DNA of 12,278 bases from Pavlovales sp. CCMP2436 (Eukaryota; Haptophyta; Pavlovophyceae; Pavlovales). Below the pieces are notes generated by a model. It was not told the DNA's origin, searched no databases, and saw nothing but the letters and a program-made list of their open reading frames with translations. Position 1 is the first letter of the stretch. Each line of letters opens with the position of its first letter. Location of the stretch: positions 333,351 to 345,628 of the forward strand of contig MU631334.1 of assembly GCA_026770615.1 (NCBI GenBank), written 5' to 3'. Of the stretch, positions 1-7,396 are shown one piece after another. The position numbers and the translations under genes were made by a program.

Positions 1-29
1 CATGCTCTCCATCGGTACAGGCAACCGAC

Positions 30-172
30 CTCGGCCCCTTGATTGGGCAGTCTGCGCAGACGAGGTTGTCGGGCCGCTTGATCAGCAACTCGAGGCGCTT
101 AAGCGCCTTGTTCGCTTCATCCTGGCCCGCCTTGACCACCGTCAGCGTCGGCTCCTTGTGCACGAACGCCAT
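30..172 (-). CDS. ArfGAP (SMAP-like), first exon, partial
   Basis: ATG at 172 opens a minus-strand frame that stays open to the window edge. Residues 32-48 read KRPDNLVCADCPIKGPR, which matches the start of the ArfGAP zinc finger, where an Asn and then CxxC precede GPRWAS in SMAP-type proteins. Cys39 and Cys42 would be the first two of four zinc ligands. After GPR the similarity ends, and the bases read AG|GTCGGT, a plausible 5' splice site, so the exon probably ends at base 30 and the remaining domain lies off the left edge. ArfGAPs stimulate GTP hydrolysis on Arf GTPases in vesicle traffic; that role is known for the family and inferred here. The gene is divergent from the kinase gene on its right. 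A short basic/amphipathic N-terminus of about 30 residues precedes the finger, as in SMAP proteins. Confidence 0.7.
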
Positions 173-845
173 GCCTGACGAAGAGCTCGGCCCCTGATCA
201 CAGGGCGGCGCCGTCGACCGGCGAAGTTCTGGCGTTTTGCTTTTTTTACGTCCAGAAGGGAGTTAGTTAGTTAGTAACGGGGGGAATGGTCTTGGCAGGT
301 GGTCGTCCTGCCCGGAAAGGGTGGTCTTGAGAGACAGTCGACCGTCCTGCCCGGACAGAATGGTATCGACATTGACAGACAGTTGTCCCGCCTGCCCGGA
401 GACCTGTAGATCCGCTTGGCGAAAGTCGACGGACAGATCCGGCATTTTGATTTTTAGAAGAAACCATGACGTCCGAATATAATAACTAACGCCTCCCCGC
501 CTTTCAAAGGAGGCAATTAGACTCGGAATCAAAATAGCGCGAAAATAATCGGAAAAAAATGCTGAAGAAAAATTGAGTTCCCTCCAACATCGCGCGCATT
601 TGAATCTCAATTGCGCGATAAGGTACAGGGTGTCGCGGGCAAAAAGAAGCCGTAGTGTGAAGAAGCTGAGCCTCGTTTTTTTGCATTGTTAGCATGTAAT
701 GTAAGCAAATTTAAGCATTGTGTGCATGTAATTTGCCAAGAAGCTCAGCCTCAAGCTCAAAATTCGCCCTTCTTATTGCCCGCGATCCTCTGTATGCGCT
801 CACACGTCACTAAACACCGCGAGCGCGCGCGCGGAGGATGTCCAC
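173..845. other. Intergenic region upstream of the ArfGAP gene
   Basis: I find no convincing gene here. It must contain the ArfGAP promoter. It holds a (GTTA)3 tract at 262-274, a degenerate repeat at 282-416 (listed separately), and moderately AT-rich DNA from 430 to 800. A 115-codon minus-strand frame (610 to 263) crosses the repeat. Its C-terminal part repeats LSGQDGRLS-like segments, but that mirrors the DNA repeat and is not good evidence of a protein. Confidence 0.4.
282..416. repeat. Degenerate tandem repeat, three units of 39-45 bp
   Basis: The core CCTGCCCGGA recurs at 307-316, 346-355 and 391-400. The sequence between cores is also related (GGTCTTG / GGTATCG, then GACAGTCGAC / GACAGTTG). 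The units are diverged, so this is an old minisatellite or a decayed repeat-protein segment. Confidence 0.6.
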
Positions 846-1000
846 AATGCACTAGCTTCTTCAGCGCCGGGCTAGAGTGGTCGCGGAAGGCCCTGCATAC
901 GAGCCGGGCGCACGGAAAGGTCGGCGTCGTCGAGGAGCTTGAGAACGGGCAGAGTGGGTCGCTGGCGAGGGTGCAGAGCAGCGGCGGGAGCGCCGACTCG
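845..1000 (-). pseudogene. F-box-like fragment, frameshifted
   Basis: On the minus strand one frame reads VLKLLDDADLSVR. It is followed, in a neighbouring frame, by ARLVCRAFRDHSSPALKKL. Together these resemble the second half of an F-box, whose usual pattern is an acidic ADL turn followed by LRLVCRAFRD and then a segment like SSPALxRLVL. The two halves lie in different frames around 913-920, so the fragment is broken. I see no LRR, kelch or other partner domain downstream toward 757, and no clear start. F-box proteins are substrate adaptors of SCF ubiquitin ligases. The call rests on about 35 residues and could be a chance match in GC-rich DNA. Confidence 0.35.
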
Positions 1001-1251
1001 GCGAGCGCTTCGCGCGGGCTCGCTTCGCGAGTCGCCACGCTGCGCTCTTATTTAAACGCAGGGACGCTTCTGTTTGCGATGGGTTGCGGGCGGCGTAGCG
1101 GCGAAATAGAAATGTCGCGCGCTGTGTTTGTCTCATGCGGGAAAAGCGAAACGGCAAATAGATATGTCACATACAAACAGAAACGGCTGAGATTGGGTAA
1201 ACTCCGAGAAGAAATTATGCGCCCTCCACCAAGGGCCCCCTTGCCTCCACG

Positions 1252-1790
1252 ATGTCGAATCTCGAGGCGTCGCTCGTGCCCAACGCCGTGACGGCGTTGC
1301 TTAATGTGCGCGTGACGGTGACATCCAACAAACGCACGGCCAGAAAGCGCGTCCAGAAAGCTGACCGATGAGTGGCGCCAGATCGAGATTAATCTCAAAG
1401 AGGCCAACCGGATCCAGCGCCTCGGGCCGATGCACTCGGAGGCGCTCGGGAGCCTCCGCCAGCTCGCGGTCACAACGGCCACCTTCCTGGGCACCTTCAC
1501 GCAGCGGAACTATGGGCGCAAGCTGGTCAACTTTGCCAAGGACCGCGACACCTTCTCCGCGCTCGCAGAAGAGCTCTCGTTTTTGATGCGCGCTCTCGAC
1601 CTCGGCATCGCTGTCGACGCCGCCTCGTTTCAGCTGCAGCTCGCCGAGGTGCACGACATGGACATGCGCGAGCTCGGAACGCAGCTCGCCAGCATCAACG
1701 ATACGCACAGGGAGTCACCTGATCGGCGCGGTGAACGACAAGCAACAGGAGATGGCCAACCAGCAGCAACAGATAATCGAGATGCTCTAG
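1252..1790 (+). pseudogene. N-terminal MLKL/HeLo-like four-helix bundle segment
   Basis: This is the first part of the broken kinase gene. The segment is almost entirely helical. It has a short N-terminal part with NKRTARKRVQ, helices around 1360-1500, then GRKLVNFAKDRDTFSALAEEL followed by a helix ending LDLGIAVDAASF. That order (a basic helix, a K-F-x-x-D/K-x-x-F turn, an amphipathic LxxxL helix, then LxLxIxVD) is the pattern of the bundle in MLKL, plant MLKL/RPW8-like and fungal HeLo-like proteins. After it comes a Gln-rich helix (MANQQQQIIEML) like the brace that links bundle to kinase. In those families the bundle binds or permeabilises membranes and the kinase-like domain controls it; that role is inferred here. 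The frame shifts at about 1357 and about 1715, and a TAG ends the segment at 1788-1790. Confidence 0.5.
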
Positions 1791-2796
1791 GCCCTCACGA
1801 TCCACCAGATTAAGGACGCGCACCCGCGGGCAATCGCCGCTACGAAAAAGCTCTACGCGTCTAGCGTGTTCACCGAGATCCCATACGCCGAGCTCTTCAT
1901 TGGACCGCCCCTCAGCACCTCCAGCAGCGGTAGTTTCGGCGAGGTGAGGCACGGCAAGTGGCGCGGGGTGGACGTTGCGGTCAAGTTACTGATGTGGGTG
2001 GGCACCGAGGCCGACGTCGCCGAGCTGCGCCGCGAGGTCGGCGTGCACGAGCGGCTCAAGTTCTTTCACGTCGTGCTGGCCTACGGAGCGGCGACGCTCG
2101 ACCCTTTGCGCCTCTACCTCGTGCTCGAGCTCGCGAGCAGGAGCCTGCTCGACCTGCTCCGCAACCTGTCGACGCCGCTATCGCCGGCCACTGCCGCCCG
2201 CATCGGCATGGAGGTCACGAGCGGCCTCGCGTTCATCCAATCGCGCGGAGTGGACCACCGCGACCTTAAGTCGGCCAACGTGCTCATCATGCACGACGGC
2301 GCCTGCAAGCTGGCCGACTTTGGCCTCGCGCGGATCAAAGAGTCGACGCGCGTGACGCGGCTGCAGACGGGCGCGCGCGGGGGCGTGGGCTCGGTGCCGT
2401 GGATGGCACCCGAGCTACACGACGACGATTCGAAGGAGGTGGACATCTTTTGGGACCACGCGGACGCCTTCTCGTTTGGGATGGTGCTCTACGAGGTCCT
2501 CTCGCGCAAGACGCCGTGGGATGGCCTCCGGGAGATGCAGATCCTCACCGCGCTGGGTAAGGGGAAGCGGCCCGCGCTGCCGGCGAGGGTCGTGGTCGAG
2601 CTCGCGCCAGTCGAAGCGGTGCTGCGCGACATGTGGGTCACGTTGCCGATGGACTGGCCTGCCGTGGATGGCGCGTGCGGTGCGCGTCTCGAGGCGGTGC
2701 GGTGCGCGTCTCGAGGCGGTGCACGGCGCCTGTGCAGACGCCGAGCGCCGGGCGGCTGCGCAGGCGGCTGTGGTGGTGGAGGCGCAGGCTATACAG
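1791..2796 (+). pseudogene. TKL-type protein kinase domain
   Basis: The reading frame is open from 1791. Visible elements are: glycine loop SGSFGEV (about 1927-1947), VAVK with the ATP-binding Lys at 1983-1985, an alpha-C helix with a conserved Glu (ELRREV), HRDLKSANVL with the catalytic Asp at 2262-2264, DFGLA with the metal-binding Asp at 2316-2318, PWMAPEL at 2397-2417, and DAFSFGMVLYEVL. KSAN after HRD and SFGMVLYE are typical of tyrosine-kinase-like Ser/Thr kinases. All catalytic residues are present, so this is not a pseudokinase of the vertebrate MLKL kind. Subdomain XI reads PMDWPAVD where DRP is expected. A 22-bp duplication at 2675-2718 then throws the frame. In the frame after it, an Ala-rich helix runs to CAG 2794-2796, next to a GTGACT donor. 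There is no ATG at the start of this open segment; GTG 1866 is only an internal codon. Confidence 0.85.
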
Positions 2797-3029
2797 GTGA
2801 CTAAGCTCACCAACTCAGCCGCCTACTCGCTCACAAGCTCACTCGCCCCAAAACGTTCCTCCCTCACTCACTCACTCGCCCTATAACCGACTAAAACTGT
2901 GGCGTGCAGCCCTGTGTAGCTGATAGTCTCTGCCCATGTTACACCCGTCACACCCGTCTCTGCCCCCATGTCACACCCGCCTCTGCATGTCACACCCGTC
3001 TCTGCCCCATGTCACACCCGTCGGCACAG
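2797..3029 (+). other. Intron between kinase and ARM exons, with minisatellite
   Basis: The donor is CAG|GTGACT at 2796/2797 and the acceptor is GGCACAG|GCG at 3029/3030. Both flanks are phase 0: the kinase tail ends on codon 2794-2796, and the next exon continues as APLPSEDELMAMP. From about 2932 to 3021 the intron is made of about four units built on ATGTCACACCCG plus TCTCTGCCCC. Before that are TCAC-rich stretches (2800-2880). Splicing joins the kinase and ARM parts into one gene; the joint is inferred from sequence only. Confidence 0.6.
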
Positions 3030-4306
3030 GCGCCTCTGCCCTCCGAGGACGAGCTGATGGCCATGCCGCCATGCCGTGGCCGCAGCTGGAGGCGCACATA
3101 CGCGAGCACGCGGCGCGGGCTGGGGCGGCGCACGCCGAGCTCGTTCTGCGCGTCGTGGGCGGGCGGACTGCAGACGTCGGCACCGAAGATGTCGCGGTCG
3201 CAGCGGGCATCCTCCCCTGCTCGTCGCGGCGATGGGCGCGCACCCGGCCAATGCAGCCGTGCAGCAGACGGCGTGCGGTGCGCTGCGCAACATCGCATGC
3301 GGCGGTGATGCGCAGCGCGAGGCGCGCGTGCAGGCGGCTGTGGATGCGGGCGCGCTGTCCCTGCTCGTCGCAGCGATGGGCGCGCACCCAGTCGACGCAG
3401 CCGTGCAGCAGGTGGCGTGCGGTGCGCTGGGCAACATCGCATGCGGCGAAGGTGCGCAGGGCGAGGTGCGCTCGCAGGCTGCAGTGGATGCGGGCGTGCT
3501 GCCCCTGCTTGTCGCGGCGATGGGCACGCACCCGGCCAACGCAGGCGTGCAGGAGGCGGCGGGCAGGGCGCTGTACAACATCGCATGCGGCGGTGATACG
3601 CAGGGCGAGGCGCGCAAGCAGGCGGCAGTGGATGCGGGCGCGCTGCCCCTGCTCGTCACGGCGATGGGCGCGCACCTGGCCGACGCAGCCGTGCAGGAGC
3701 GGGCGTGCAATGCGCTGGGCAACATCGCATGCGGCGAAGGTGCGCAGGGCGAGGCGCGCTCGCAGGCTGCAGTGGATGCGGGCGCGCTGCCCCTGCTCGT
3801 CACGGCGATAGGCGCGCACCCGGCCGACGCAGGCGTGCAGGAGCGGGCGTGCAATGCGCTGGGCAACATCGCATATGGCGATGATGCGCAGCACGAGCGT
3901 GCAGGCGACAGTGGATGCGGGCACGCTACCCCTGCTCGTCGCGGCGATGGGCGCGCACCTGGCCGACGTAGCCGTGCAGCAGGTGGCGTGCAATGCGCTG
4001 GGCAACATCGCATGCGGTGAAGGTGCGCAGGGCGAGGCGCGCTCGCAGGCTGCAGTGAATGCGGGCGCGCTGCTCCTGCTTGTCACGGCGATGGGAGCAC
4101 ACCCGGCCAACGCAGGCGTGCAGGAGGCGGCGTGCAGGGCGCTGTATAGCATCGCAGCCGGCGAAGATGCGCAGGGCGAGGCGCGCAAGCAGGCGGCAGT
4201 GGATGCGGGCGCGCTGCCCCTGCTCGTCGCGGCGATGGGCGCGCACCCAGCCAACGCAGCCGTGCAGAAGTGGGGCCAGAATGCCCTCGAACAGCTGGAG
4301 CGATAA
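3030..4306 (+). pseudogene. C-terminal armadillo-type repeat domain
   Basis: After a 60-residue leader (APLPSEDELMAMP, then WPQLEAHIREHAARAGA), eight near-identical units of 48 residues (144 bp) begin near 3218, 3361, 3505, 3649, 3793, 3932, 4075 and 4219. A typical unit contains LPLLVAAMGAHPANAAVQ, then ACGALGNIACG and QAAVDAG. The LLVxAM, VQExAxxALxNIA and AxxxAVxAGAxP pattern is that of ARM repeats, superhelical protein-binding modules. The repeat is six residues longer than the usual 42. Three lesions lie here: the CCATGCCG duplication at 3061-3076, the missing base at about 3216, and the missing five bases at about 3903. The last unit ends VQKWGQNALEQLER and TAA, so the natural C-terminus is preserved. 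Units 4 and 6 and units 3 and 7 are especially alike at the DNA level. Confidence 0.8.
3218..4290. repeat. 144-bp tandem repeat array (ARM units)
   Basis: These are eight DNA units of 144 bp (one shortened by five bases), with high nucleotide identity including at silent sites. This points to recent expansion or gene conversion. Long open frames on the opposite strand over this array (for example 2971-4548) are a by-product of the GC-rich repeat. Confidence 0.85.
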
Positions 4307-4437
4307 CGACGCGCTCTTCTGACAGACCTCAGGGCCGGCAGCCGTCTGCACGCGTCCACGCGACAAAAAGGACCGCGAACGAAAGCAGCACCCCCCCCCC
4401 ACTCCGGACGTTGCGATGTCGAGCCAACCTCATCTGA
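4307..4437. other. Spacer after the broken kinase gene
   Basis: There is no gene here. It holds a C10 run at 4391-4400 and a direct repeat of TCATCTGAATA near 4430 and 4449, where the candidate mobile element begins. I see no clear AATAAA signal. Confidence 0.4.
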
Positions 4438-4489
4438 ATAGAAATCTTCATCTGAATATAATTTAAAATGTACTATATGTGTATATATG

Positions 4490-4511
4490 TATATATATAT
4501 ATATATATATA
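4490..4511. repeat. (TA)11 microsatellite
   Basis: This is an alternating TA tract, extended on the left by imperfect TATATG steps. It lies downstream of the minus-strand RT-like ORF, where the 3' end of a non-LTR element could carry simple repeats. Confidence 0.9.
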
Positions 4512-4698
4512 GCGGCTCAGCATGGCTCAACAGGTTTCGTTCACTCACTGACTTGGTTGACGTCAGACGTTAGTCCTGGCAGCAGGGATGGTGGTGGTAG
4601 AGGTGAGGTTGGTGGTGAACTCGTAGCAATTGCCACAGGCTCCCCCTTCCCCCCCCTCCACACACAACGCTCACGTCCATTTAGGTGCGTGTGCCCTG

Positions 4699-6192
4699 TT
4701 AGCCGCGGCCGCCGCGGCCACCGCGGCCGAGGCGTGCGCCCCGGTCGGCATTGTGGCTGCGCCAGTTGTCGTCACGGTTCGCGCCGTCCACGTGCGCAGA
4801 GGCGTCCTCGGGTCCGTTTGCCGAGCGGCTGGTGCGCTGGAACCAAGGTGCACCCCGGGCACCAGCGGCCGCGCGCGCAGTCTGCGTGTGCAGCGAGCGC
4901 GCGCGGGCAAGGATGAGCCTGGCGTGGCCGAGCGCCACGATCACTCCGAGCTCCTTGCGCATGAGCCCGAGAAGCGTGTTGCGCGCCTGCATCGTCGTCG
5001 GCGCGCTGAGCTTGCCCATCCACGTCTCCGCACCCATGCCAGCGAAGTTCTTGAGAAGGTTGTCGAGGCTCTTTGACTGCTCCCCGAAGCCGCCGGTCGC
5101 TGTGCCGATGACGCGGGAGAAGCCGTTGAGGCGCTGCTCCATCGGTCCCACCTGGCCTTCTCGCGTGCCGAAAACCTCGCGGTCGGTCTGCTGGAGCTGC
5201 CTCCTGCGCTCAGCGTCGAGTTTGCCCGAGCGGTCCTCTACCGCGTGGCCGCGCGTCGGCGCGACCACGTTGTAGTGCGTCAGGCCGTAGTGGACCGTCT
5301 TCATCTCGACGATGTGACCAACGGCGGCCTGTCCATCAGGCTGGTCGAGCTCCACATAGACGTCGACTGTAACCGCGCGCGCGCGAAGAAGCGCCTCCTC
5401 GGTCCACATCGAACCAGGGTTCTGCCGCAGAACGGAGCCGAAATCTCTAAGTTCTCCGCCTGGGCTTGGGTGCAGCCATACACGGTCGCGAAACGCGCGA
5501 CCGCCCTGACGACGGGGTCGTGCTGGAGCTTGGCGAAATGGCCGCCCTGGGAATTGGTGGCTGCAGCGAGCGTGTCCCCGTAGGGGTCGACGTGTGTGGT
5601 GTTGCGGCCGGAGACCTGGGGGAGTGGGCGCCCGACGAGGTGAGCGCACGCGGGGCTCGGGAGGCCGAAGGCGCGTGCGGATATCTCGGTCAACTCGTCG
5701 TTGGGCACCTTGGCGAGACCGGCAGGGAGTACCGTGAAGACGATCATGCTCTCGCGCAAGATGTTGCGGAAGAGCTGCATCTGGCGGTCTCGTTTGCAAG
5801 CGAAGCGGCCAACGCGCTACAGACGCCTGCTTGAGGATGGCGTTGTCCACGCCGAGGCAGAAGTCGATGTTCTCGTCGGGGAAGCAGTGCTGAGCCCAGT
5901 AGCCACCCTTGTGTGCCGTCGAGTTGACTGTGATCGCCCACAGCGCCTGTTTTTGCTTCAGACCAAGCAGAGAGTTGAGTTTCTGAGAGGTGCCGGTGAT
6001 CTGATTGCACTTGGAGGCGAGGATGAGGGCGACGAACTCTACCGAGCCGAGCGGGATGCCGTATATTTTGATGCCGAGGGCGATAGAGCCGTCGGCAGAG
6101 CACGCGAAGCCGAGGGGCACGCCGTACATGACTCGGACGCGGTCGAGCTCAGCGACATGGTCGGGGGAGATGCAGCTGACGGTCTTGATCAA
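4699..6192 (-). pseudogene. 5'-truncated reverse-transcriptase-family protein, C-terminal part
   Basis: The minus frame is open for 497 codons, but its first codon is TTG after a TAG and the first ATG is at 6129. It starts in what looks like an RT thumb region (GIKIYGIPLGSVEFV, then QKQALWAITVNS). Next come a region with DPYGDTLAA, a DV...VEMK arrangement (Asp about residue 276, Glu 296, Lys 298) that could be a PD-(D/E)XK nuclease core, and GPMEQRLNGFSRV followed by GGFGEQS. The tail is GRGGRGGRG. This order recalls large mobile-element RT proteins of protists, recognised by pattern only. No RT catalytic core (YxDD) is visible upstream, so the copy is 5'-truncated. The middle part (about 5813 to 5447) reads sensibly only in another frame, indicating one extra and one missing base that cancel. 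Alternatively, ATTAG|TTG at 6193 is a 3' splice site. Confidence 0.5.
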
Positions 6193-6231
6193 CTAATTAA
6201 ATGCCGAATTTGAATAAATGAAGATTCCTAT

Positions 6232-6585
6232 CTGATAGAAAATTCTTAGGGTGGTACCGATAGGTGCGTGGCCAGAGGGCGCTCTGGGCTGCACCAGGGG
6301 TGCGCCAAACACACCTGGGGGTGTCTAGGCTACCCCACACACCACGCCGAGTCGTCCTCCGCTTAGAGCAGGTCCGCGTCGACGCGCTGGCAAGCTACTA
6401 GCACGTGCGCCCATATGCCCGAAACTTGGCGCCCCCCCCCCCCATGCCTGTATTTTTTGTGTGGTGATTTCAAGAGATCATGACGGACCAACGGGAAGCC
6501 ACATCGTCAATCTGATTGATTTCTGGATATCCCCATGTCGTCCTGTCCTTGGTGATGCATGGTGACCCTAGGTCCCCGCCGCGCG
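6232..6585. other. Spacer with no recognised gene
   Basis: I see no coding frame, RNA gene or clear repeat here. There is a C10-11 tract near 6431, and the rest is mixed-composition DNA between the candidate element and the inverted-repeat cassette. Confidence 0.4.
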
Positions 6586-6779
6586 GTTCGTCGACTACAG
6601 CGTGCCGCCTAGAATTCGGTGGGGCGGGCGTGTCCCATTGTTGACGTTGGTGTGAGAGGGATGCGCGCGTGGTGCCACACGCTTGACGATGTCGGGTTTG
6701 GCGACCGGGTGAATGGCGGACAACGGGCCTTGTCGATGTTCGTACAGGCCGATAGCGAATGACGCCGTAGTCGACGAAC
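6586..6779. mobile_element. MITE-like cassette holding an inverted copy of the NDUFV2 3' end
   Basis: GTTCGTCGACTAC followed by AGCGT at 6586-6603 is matched in inverted orientation at 6762-6779 (17 of 18). Everything between them, 6604-6760, is an inverted copy of 7039-7191, which is the last codons, stop and 3' flank of NDUFV2. No obvious target-site duplication is seen (GCGCG on the left, TACAT on the right). The structure resembles a small TIR element that captured a host sequence. Confidence 0.5.
6604..6760. repeat. Left arm of long inverted repeat
   Basis: This 157-bp arm pairs with 7039-7191 (153 bp). By eye the differences are about four substitutions and two 2-bp indels, roughly 97% identity. 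The shared segment starts exactly at GCCGCCTAG, the last two Ala codons and stop of NDUFV2. Confidence 0.9.
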
Positions 6780-6798
6780 TACATCGTGCTTAACCCAT

Positions 6799-6832
6799 CC
6801 TTTTGAATAGGTTTGAAAACCTATTAAAAAGG
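6799..6832. repeat. 34-bp near-perfect palindrome
   Basis: CCTTTTGAATAGGTTT, a GA loop, and AAACCTATTAAAAAGG form a 16-bp stem with one mismatch. It lies in the loop between the two arms of the long inverted repeat, downstream of NDUFV2. Confidence 0.85.
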
Positions 6833-6953
6833 CTCAAGGGTCTAGTCGTTCTTTTTACTGGGCGTCATGAATATGTGATGACAAACGTTTTTATAACGTG
6901 CGCATCGCATGCCGCATCGACGGGCATTAAAATCTTGCGCCAATTTTTTAAAT

Positions 6954-6959
6954 TTTATT
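6954..6959 (-). terminator. Candidate NDUFV2 polyadenylation signal
   Basis: The minus strand reads AATAAA about 225 bases after the NDUFV2 stop, in an AT-rich stretch. Many protists do not depend on this signal, so it is only a candidate. Confidence 0.25.
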
Positions 6960-7038
6960 GCAACGATCGTATTTAATAAATCAATTTACCATATAATCGA
7001 TAATCAAGTCGGGAAATCCGGGAGAATCCTCCGGCGGA

Positions 7039-7191
7039 ATTTGCTATTGGCCTGTACGAACATCGACAAGGCCCGTTGTCCGCCATTCACCCTCGCCAAA
7101 CCCGACATCGTCAAGCGTGTGGCACCACGCGCGCATCCCTCTCACCAACGTCAACAATGGGACACGCCCGCCTCACCGCATTCTAGGCGGC
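7039..7191. repeat. Right arm of long inverted repeat (NDUFV2 stop and 3' flank)
   Basis: This is the native copy of the sequence that recurs inverted at 6604-6760. It includes the NDUFV2 stop codon (7183-7185) and the first 144 bases of the presumed 3' UTR. Confidence 0.9.
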
Positions 7192-7360
7192 CGGGGCCGG
7201 GGGAGGGTCCGACAAGTCGCGGCAGTACGGCCCCGAGGGCGTTCCTGTGAGGCTTGTCCTGCCGAGCGGGCCTAGCGAATTGATGCGCGCGTTCTGGGGG
7301 CCGATCTGTTTTAGATGAATATTAATACAATTCAGGCATGGCACCCCGGGTCAGGCGAGG

Positions 7361-7396
<36 letters not shown>

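Larger units (their letters stand above)
1252..4306 (+). pseudogene. Broken helical-bundle / TKL kinase / ARM-repeat gene
   Basis: Reading from ATG 1252 to TAA 4304-4306, the fragments give one coherent architecture: N-terminal helical bundle, protein kinase, phase-0 intron (2797-3029), then eight ARM-type repeats. The frame is lost several times. There is an extra base in the AAA at about 1357, an extra base at about 1715, a TAG at 1788-1790, a 22-bp tandem duplication at 2675-2718, an 8-bp tandem duplication at 3061-3076, a one-base loss in the C run at about 3216, and a five-base loss at about 3903. The conserved Arg of kinase subdomain XI is Trp (TGG 2655-2657). The kinase catalytic residues are intact, so decay looks recent. 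Some single-base lesions could be sequencing errors; the duplications and the five-base loss are harder to explain that way. TAG is the true stop of the neighbouring NDUFV2 gene, so recoding is unlikely. Confidence 0.7.
4438..6231. mobile_element. Candidate TIR-bounded element carrying an RT-like ORF
   Basis: ATAGAAATCTTCAT at 4438-4451 is matched in inverted orientation by ATGAAGATTCCTAT at 6218-6231 (13 of 14). Immediately outside each end is CTGA (4434-4437 and 6232-6235), which looks like a 4-bp target-site duplication. Inside lie one degenerate ORF on the minus strand and a (TA)11 microsatellite at 4490-4511. The ORF looks like the tail of a reverse-transcriptase protein, which does not fit a simple DNA transposon. 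The ends may therefore be coincidental, or a truncated retroelement may be nested in a TIR element. Confidence 0.35.

Noticed and set aside
686..1291. 201-codon plus-strand ORF
   Set aside because: It has low-complexity Arg/Ser-rich composition, no domain and overlaps the start of the kinase gene in another frame; the better protein-like signal is the minus-strand F-box fragment.
1350..1720. Introns instead of frameshifts in the helical-bundle part
   Set aside because: The protein sense continues directly across each break with only a base or so extra; there is no room for an intron.
1788..1790. TAG read as a sense codon (altered genetic code)
   Set aside because: NDUFV2 in the same window ends at a TAG exactly where the conserved protein ends, and the kinase gene has several other lesions.
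1866..1868. GTG as the start codon of a separate kinase gene
   Set aside because: The frame is open further upstream, to TAG 1788-1790, and eukaryotic genes rarely start at GTG; the kinase is better read as the middle of a larger broken gene.
2971..4548. Long minus-strand frame (about 525 codons) opposite the ARM array
   Set aside because: It is the repetitive complement of a clear ARM-repeat array in GC-rich DNA, rich in Cys/Arg/Ala with no recognisable domain.
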